From Melieria omissa (taxonomy: Eukaryota > Arthropoda > Insecta > Diptera > Ulidiidae): a stretch of DNA of 64,000 nt. This document shows positions 58,200 through 64,000 of this stretch, in pieces. Below the pieces are notes generated by a model that did not search any database, was not told where the DNA came from, and was given only the letters and a program-made list of their open reading frames with translations. The stretch is from assembly GCA_963971225.1 (NCBI GenBank), contig OZ020269.1:26031283-26095282 (forward strand). The letters run 5' to 3'. Both the position numbers and the translations under genes were made by a program. Position 1 is the first letter of the stretch; each line of letters starts with the position of its first letter.

Positions 58200-59800
58200 T
58201 ATTTAAGTAATCTGTCATTCTGTGTTGCACTGTGCACTGTTCACGAAGCTCCAGCTAGAGTAGCTTCCTAGATTGCCTTCTGTTTACTGATGGCCCGATT
58301 TGTATGGCAGCATTGCTGGTTTGCTTTTTCGCTCTGAAACTGTTGGCATATTAAGGAATATAAAACTTCTTTTGTAAAATCAGCTTCTCAAATTTCCTAT
58401 TAAAATGAAAACGCCAAAAGTATCAAATTTATAATTCAGAATACTGCTTGCTGACTGCATCTTCCAAAGAAAGTGTCAAAATGCATACGAAATATTTTCA
58501 ATAAAGTTTCAACACAATAACAAAGCATTGAGCCGTTGAGCAGTCATTGAATATCTTGGAAAGTCGTGAGGTGAAGTTTCTCTAATTTATGCGACTGCAT
58601 GCCATGAAATTTACCCATTCACCGATAAGCCCAGACAACTCAGAGCCGCCTTATGCTAATTCCAATCGATTCGAACCCCTCTGAGTCGCACCGAACCGAA
58701 CCCGAACACATTGTCGAGTTGTGGCTGCACTCTAAATTATTTTCAATTAAAACCTTTCTACCTCCGGCGGCTATCAATTTGTGTGCATCGCTTTAAGGAA
58801 TTGAAACATTTTGGCCAAAACAACCCACGGTCACAGCCAAACAAGCTGTTTGCATAAATAAACGAATTAGAGATGCCGAAAATCGAGCTCAAGAAAAACA
58901 TTGAGTGAGCGTTTAAGCAACGAAAGAGGGCTGCGGCAACGAAAGAGAAATAGGCCATAAATATAAAATAAATATAAAACCCTAAAGTTACCAAAAAAAT
59001 TAAAGAAATAAAATTGAAATTTATGCCATAAAACATATCGCTGCAGTCGTCGACTGGCCCAAAACGCGGCCATAAGTATGTAAGTTGCTTGAGAGCGGCC
59101 AGCGACGTGCATGTCCCGCATGTGTGGAGTAGGTACCTGCGCCCAAGGCGACAGCATCCTTGCTGCTTATGTATTAACCATATATACCCACACATACATA
59201 CATATATTCAAACATATGTACACATACATATGTTCCTGAAGGGTCACACGTTTTGTTGTAGTTGTATTTTATGTCAGCTGGCGGTCCCTGTTGTGCTGTG
59301 CGCATTGGCTCCGCCCTTTGCCGTGTGGCAAGCAAACAATAATCATCACAACAACAACAGCATGAGCTGCTGCAGCGGCCAACCAATGCTGCGCTCGTTG
59401 ATTCCGCCGTGTGGCACTGTGCATGGACCATGCGCCGCTCGAAGCTGTGCTCAGTGTTGCCGCAGCTGTGGCTGCTCGCACATTGACGCAATGTTGATAC
59501 GCTCTGTCTGCTTTGTTGTTTTTGTAGCTCCATGTTTTATGCTCTGTTTTTTTTTTGTCTGGATGTCTCGTTCTTTGCCTAATTGCCTGGGGAAACTGGT
59601 TCGGCGGGTTATTGTTGGTGTTTTTGTTGTTGCTTTTTCTGTCCTATCGCTTTGGCTGCAGTAACCGGTTTTGGGCATTGTTGAGTTATTCGAATTTCGA
59701 CTTCGAGTAGTGCATTTCCCCTCGAACTGAGGCCGGTTGTAGAATACAAGCACTTCGAAAAGCAAACAAGCAAAAGAACTAAAGTGTAGAGAATTATTTT
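58200..59800. other. GC-richer island, possible regulatory DNA
   Basis: ACATACATA/CATATG runs (59185-59240) and CAACAACAAC (59345). The 191-codon plus frame 59089-59664 is Cys-rich, is fed by these runs, overlaps minus frames of 119 and 104 codons, and matches no family I recognise. No gene called. Confidence 0.35.
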
Positions 59801-60270
59801 AGAATCTGTAGAGTTTATTTTTGTAGACATTTCAGGAGAGTTCAGTGCTGCTTATTTCATTAGGAAGAAGTTTGTGGTATCTGGACGCTTACAACACCAC
59901 TTTGTTGCAGTCAAAGCGATGAATCCGAATTTTCATGCCTCACAGGATTTTAATTTTTTTATTAATTTAGTTAAACTCTCAAATCCAGTGTCCGCCTGCA
60001 TAAGTTTTCTAAACGATAACTAAATCCAAAGGCCTTCTGCTAGTAAATATTTAAATATTTAAATCTTTTTTTTACTATTAATATTTTTTTTATTTATTTA
60101 TTTAAATATTTTATTTGTTATAAATTTTTATTTTTATTTACTAAAAATATTTTATTTATTATAAATTTTTTATTTACTAAAAATATTTTTTTTATTATTT
60201 TATTTATTTATTTATTTAAATCTTTTTTATTATTTAAAATTTTTTTTTATCCAAATATTTTTTCAAAAAT
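59801..60270. other. unassigned; AT-only low-complexity tract at right
   Basis: 59990-60268 is a TTTATTTA/AAATATTTTTTT tract in which the mariner at 60272 has landed. No gene. Confidence 0.5.
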
Positions 60271-60271
60271 A

Positions 60272-60992
60272 TCAGGTGTACAACTTTGCTTCCGCCGTTT
60301 TCCGATAGGTGGCTGTACCGGCTGAGGCTGGTTGAAATACATAGATGGTAATGCCTTTAAAGTGAGTGTGGACAGTGCCTAACGAATTGTCATCGCCGTT
60401 TCAGTGACAGTTGTTCTTGTTTTCGTATTATTCACGCTCGAAAATGTCCGTTTATGTGCCCAATTCTCGCCATTTGCGGGAAGTTTTACTTTTCTGTTAC
60501 AATTCGAAAAAAAAATGCAGCTGAAGCGCATCGAATGCTCTCAGAAACTTACGGTGATGCTGCTCTGAGTGAAAGAACGTGTCGGGAGTGGTTTCAACGT
60601 TTTAAAAATGGTGATTTCGACATGACAAAGTCATCCTCCAACACGACAATGCTCGGCCTCACGTCGCAAAAGTGGTCAAAAAGTACCTGGAAACGCTGAA
60701 ATGGGAAGTCTTGCCCCACCCGCCGTATTCCCCAGATGTCGCCCCTTCTGACTTCCACCTATTCCGTTCGATGGCACACGGCCTGGCAGATCAACATTTT
60801 CAATCCTTCGAAGAATTGGAAAAATGGATTGCTTCATGGATAGCGTCAAAAGAGGACTCCTTTTTTCGAGCCGGGATCCGAAAATTGCCGGAAAGATGGG
60901 AGAAATACTTTGAATAATACATCTGTAAGCACTTTTTCGCAATAAAGCTTTTAATTTTGGAAAAAAACGGCGGAAGCAAAGTTGTACACCTG
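60272..60992 (+). mobile_element. mariner family C, copy 2, internally deleted
   Basis: 721 bp with the same 30-bp ends as the 38.8-kb copy, flanked by TA at 60270-60271 and 60993-60994. Orientation is opposite to copy 1. The ends look intact, the coding region is dead. Confidence 0.95.
60444..60916 (+). pseudogene. mariner C copy 2 transposase, central deletion
   Basis: The natural start is ATG 60444 (MSVYVPNSRHLREV). An A run has nine A (60505-60513) where copy 1 has eight, so a +1 frameshift follows the first helices. The deletion junction lies at GATTTCGACATGACAAAG (60613-60630). Left sequence ends in TTCGAC and right sequence seems to begin CGACATGAC, so a 4-bp CGAC is shared, as in end joining by microhomology. 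The C-terminal part has PHPPYSPDVAPSDFHLF and ends LPERWEKYFE, lacking seven in-frame residues (21 bp) that copy 1 keeps. Most of the catalytic core, including the first Asp, is missing. Confidence 0.9.
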
Positions 60993-61099
60993 ATAATTTT
61001 CTAGTAAAATCTTGAGTTAAAAAGAGAAAACTATTTGTATTAACCAAACAACACAATTGTTCATGACATACATTACAATTTTTTGTTCTAACTGACTGA

Positions 61100-61800
61100 C
61101 TGATTCATCATTACAGAACCCAAACCATTGAAGCACAAATATGAATTTTGAACTATTAAATTATTTTACAAATATCTTTCCTAAAGCTTAGCTATGCTAA
61201 GTTTTTCGAAATCCAAAGATTAAAGAGTCAAACAAGAGTTAAGTTTCCTAAAGAAGAAGCGATTTAATTGACCTATAGTCTTCGAACTTCGTAAACGTGG
61301 TATTGTACTCCAAATCGTTTTAACAGTTCTGCTTGTATTTTACAGTTTTTAAAAACTAAAAATATGATTTGATAACATTTGTATAACATATAAAAAACAA
61401 TTAAACATTTTAATTATTAAAATTATTTACTTACAACTTGGTGAAACACTTGAAATGAGCAACTAAGTTACACGTTTCGCTTGTTTTCTTTATATCTAAA
61501 TCTCAACTTCAGATTTAGATTCTTCAGATTCTGAAGAGTTAAACATGTGTCAAGAATTTATGTAGTAATACATGATTTAACGGTCTATTGCCTTCAAATT
61601 TGGTAAACAAGACTTGAAATGTGATATAACACTTGAAATGTGATATAACATGTTTCGAGTGTGAAAAATCTAAAAATATGTAAATAATTTATAAGCAAAA
61701 ACATGATTTAATGGCATATTGACCACAAATTTGGATAAAGCATTTCATATAAGATATATAGTAATTTGTTATTTTCGATCATTCATATTTAAAAAACATC
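61100..61800 (-). repeat. decayed tandem array S3, inverted copy
   Basis: AACATGATTTAATGGCATATTG (about 61700), ACATGATTTAACGGTCTATTG (about 61569) and TCAAATTTGGTAAAC are the reverse complement of the S3 words at 51.2-52.2 kb. A perfect small duplication ACTTGAAATGTGATATAACA lies at 61610-61650. Confidence 0.6.
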
Positions 61801-62150
61801 ACAGTATTTCTGCAATAGACAAGATTTTGACACGGCTTCATAATTCTTCATAAATAAAAAAACATAACACATAGACATGACACATGTCAAAGGGTTTCTC
61901 TATTGCATTAACCCAACAACACTCAAATCAGCCTCTAATTCATTGAATTGCAGCATAAACTCTCGAGCACTTTTTTGCAATTCCCTGGACACTACACAAA
62001 TTTGTATTTAAGTTGTGGTGCTGCCAATAAAGTAACGATTTCCTTATCATTTTCTTGGACATTAGAATTTTGTATGAAACCCCACCAAGTTTTAAATTAT
62101 TGTCTATTATTCAGGTTTAATTTTTTTGAGCATTATGACTTAAATGGCAA
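61801..62150. other. unassigned segment
   Basis: No gene recognised. The short frame 61948-62154 has no known domain. Confidence 0.3.
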
Positions 62151-62152
62151 AT

Positions 62153-62540
62153 AAGGTCTCGAACACCATAGAACAGAAACTCCAAGTCTTCGTCAACAAT
62201 TGTTTGCGGATAATTTGCAAAAGATTTTGAAAAACCCCAATCAGAAACGATGAGCTCTGGAAACTGACGAGTGAAGAATTTTTGCTCAAGTAGTATAGTA
62301 AGGAAAATATCAATGGATAGGTTACACGTTAAAAAAACCACAACATTGCAGTTGACTGTAACCCACAAAGAAGCGGAAGTCCTGAACGACAGGAAAACAC
62401 CTGAAGGAGGCGAACCAGACGAGGTCAACATCACATGGAACAGGAAAAAAGCAGCTCCAAAGCGAGTCAAATGAAAATGCTTTGTTGAAGCCCAATGCGT
62501 CCAAGCTGAGACATAAAGAATTTGTACTGATGGATATATC
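62153..62540 (+). pseudogene. RTE-like LINE pol C-terminal remnant
   Basis: The plus frame reads KLQVFVNNCLRIICKRF, a stop, then RNDELWKLTSEEF to a stop at 62291. These match the C.R.I ... NEELW..T block after the reverse transcriptase of some LINEs. Beyond that, CNPQRSGSPERQENT and RRRTRRGQ (about 62355-62410) fit the WNPQG.R..GRP..TWRR tail. At least four stops break it. The 152-codon minus frame (62117-62575) is antisense to this and spurious. It may belong to the same element type as 57972-58118. Confidence 0.6.
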
Positions 62541-62703
62541 CATATATGTACGGATCGATCTACGTTGCTTGGCAAGGCGGGCTGTAGTATCCATCCAAAG
62601 GAATTAAGCCTAAATTTGAAAATGCTGCTGTATCATCGAAGTACATACGTCTTTCTGGTTAAAGTCCCAGCAATCTATGCAGTTTCTATAATATTATTAG
62701 ATA

Positions 62704-63520
62704 TCTTGGGCCGGCCAATCCGTTCTTAAGGCTCTGGAGAGCAAAGACTGTTCTGAGTTGCAACAACTCTCTAAAATAGACTATCTGGCAGCTTCATATT
62801 CCCCCAGAACCCAGGAACTTTTCAACACGCCAGAGAACTGTAGAGCAGTCGAACTTACTCAGAGGGTACGACTGAAGAGTTACATGAAGAAATATGAATA
62901 CTTGGAACCCCTTTTACCCTGTAAGCTTTGTGCTTCATAACAGAAATTTACCCAGCAATCAGCCAACATTAAACTTTTGTCATTCTAGGAAACTTCTGTC
63001 ATTAAAACAGCACCAGATGAGAGCCATGATTGGTGTTCTTAAGCGTTAATGCCCTTCATTTTCTATGTACTTGCATTATCTAGAAGAAAGAAGTCTCACC
63101 TGGAGAACTTTTTTGAAAATTTAGAGGATGCCGCTACTAGAAGTCCAGTACGGTTACCACTCAACCAAAATTTTTCTAACCAGATTTTTATAGAAAATTA
63201 ACTGAAATCTAGAAAATGTAACCATCGGTTTCGATTGTTCTTTAGTGGTCTTTTCTTGCTGCGACAAAGTGAGCAAAAAACAAAAACAAAAATGCACACA
63301 CTTTCCTTGCAAACAGTCATCAAACACGAGTAAACATAACCAAGGAACCAACCGCAAAAAAATACAACTATTTTGATTAAAAGTAACCAACTATGGCAAC
63401 CGTAGTCTTAAGTCTACTAGGCTTCGTGAGAAGCTTAAACTGGTTCAACAAGTCTTAAGCTCGAGTGTTTGAGGTATCACAATGGGCTTTCATGACCTAA
63501 GTTCCACTTTGGGGCATCCC
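62704..63520 (+). pseudogene. LINE 3' end, RNase H-type pol C-terminus (copy 2, interrupted)
   Basis: The frame 62704-62940 includes SWAGQSVLKALES, resembling the second acidic block of RNase H (SDSQAA..AL). ALHYLEERSL-like and other scraps follow to 63149. After a 254-bp insertion the frame SLLGFVRSLNWFNKS plus stop (63411-63458) matches copy 1 at 7613-7657 almost residue for residue, and the 3' UTR (GCTCGA.TG..TGAG.TATC.CAATGG) matches to about 63520. Reverse transcriptase is absent. Confidence 0.65.
63150..63403. mobile_element. 254-bp miniature element inside LINE copy 2
   Basis: Inverted ends ACGGTTACCA (63150) and, reverse complement, ACGGTTGCCA (ending 63403). Flanks AGTCCAGT and AGTCTTAAGT look like an 8-10-bp imperfect target duplication. 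LINE copy 1 shows the uninterrupted site. No coding content. Confidence 0.6.
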
Positions 63521-64000
63521 CTCCCACCTAATTGCCTAATAGGGTACAGAGTCTTTCAAAGAAAATAATGAAATTCTTGCATACAAACAAGCGCACAACT
63601 GCTAGAAATTAAAAAAAATATGAATGCGATTTCTACTCCTATTTCCAAGGATCCAGCGGCCTCTCTTATCAGCTTCTCAACAGCTCATCATATGAACAGC
63701 TGTTCTTATTTTCTTATTAATTTTTCTAACTTAATATTTTAACATATTTAACTTGCAGACTTAAAGTTTTATTCCTCAACAACAAATGCAAATGCAGTGA
63801 ACGGAAAACAACACAAACAATTATTTGTTGCACACTTCTCCCTCACTGATTTTATCTCGCATGCGATTACCGAAAATCATACATTAACTTGATTATTTAA
63901 TTAGTTGATTGTAGTCTCTGTTTGCAGTTGGAGTGGCGCACTTCGTGTTCGGAAAGCGTTTATGCATTAAGCACAGCAACAATTGCACTGTAATGAGCAA
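63521..64000. other. unassigned right edge
   Basis: AT-rich DNA becoming more mixed after 63640 (CAGCTTCTCAACAGCTCATC). It may be the start of another island that continues outside the window. No gene. Confidence 0.3.

Noticed and set aside
59089..59664. 191-codon plus frame, Cys-rich
   Set aside because: It overlaps minus frames, crosses CATA and CAACAA runs, has no recognisable domain, and other islands give equal-sized frames on both strands.
62117..62575. 152-codon minus frame
   Set aside because: Antisense to a recognisable LINE remnant on the plus strand.

Overview
This is 64 kb of AT-rich eukaryotic nuclear DNA, most likely from a higher (brachyceran) fly. The signs are AT-rich DNA full of CAA/TTG and CAG/CTG trinucleotide runs, CA/GT microsatellites, many decayed mariner transposons and RNase H-bearing LINE remnants. 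A tephritid fruit fly would fit well, but that is inference; nothing in the window fixes the genus.

I find no intact host protein-coding gene, tRNA, rRNA or recognisable microRNA. Every protein similarity I can recognise belongs to a transposable element, and all of these are broken. The window therefore looks like a gene desert or the inside of a very large intron. About 17 GC-richer islands with CAA/CAG/CA runs (for example 3.0-3.6, 9.5-10.6, 11.5-12.4, 15.8-16.8, 22.7-24.3, 27.8-29.7, 34.7-36.0, 39.5-40.9, 42.0-43.0, 43.5-44.6, 48.1-49.8, 50.0-50.9, 52.9-54.4, 54.7-56.0 and 58.2-59.8 kb) alternate with AT-rich blocks made of repeats and transposon remains. The islands are the best places to look for enhancers or undetected exons.

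Transposon layer. There is a deleted Tc1-like element (1.84-2.46 kb). Mariner remains lie at 18.1-19.1, 26.1-26.4, 36.4-36.7 with 38.45-38.56, 36.9-37.7, 38.8-39.5 and 60.3-61.0 kb. The 38.8 and 60.3 kb copies are one family, with 30-bp inverted ends, TA target duplications and different internal deletions. RNase H-type LINE 3' ends lie at 7.3-7.7 and 62.7-63.5 kb, and RTE-like C-terminal scraps at 58.0 and 62.2-62.5 kb. Non-autonomous elements include an 82-bp hAT-like element with a perfect 8-bp target duplication (8.67 kb), a TTAA-flanked piggyBac-like element (27.1-27.6 kb), two TA-flanked elements with long inverted ends (32.3-33.0 and 45.9-46.9 kb), and hAT-like insertions nested in older transposons (18.3, 36.7-38.45 and 63.15 kb).

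Tandem-repeat layer. There are five TTTTA/TAAAA pentamer arrays (4.1, 6.15, 11.1, 41.1 and 43.2 kb). The first two form a large inverted repeat. A 2.3-kb, roughly 89-bp-period minisatellite (12.7-15.0 kb) repeats a GAGAATATTCTC palindrome that matches a heat-shock-element dimer. Decayed tandem arrays of 97-390 bp period lie at 0-1.8, 9.0, 21.0, 24.5, 33.0, 44.9, 51.2, 56.8 and 61.1 kb. Most long open frames in the window come from these low-complexity arrays or from GC-rich islands and are not genes.
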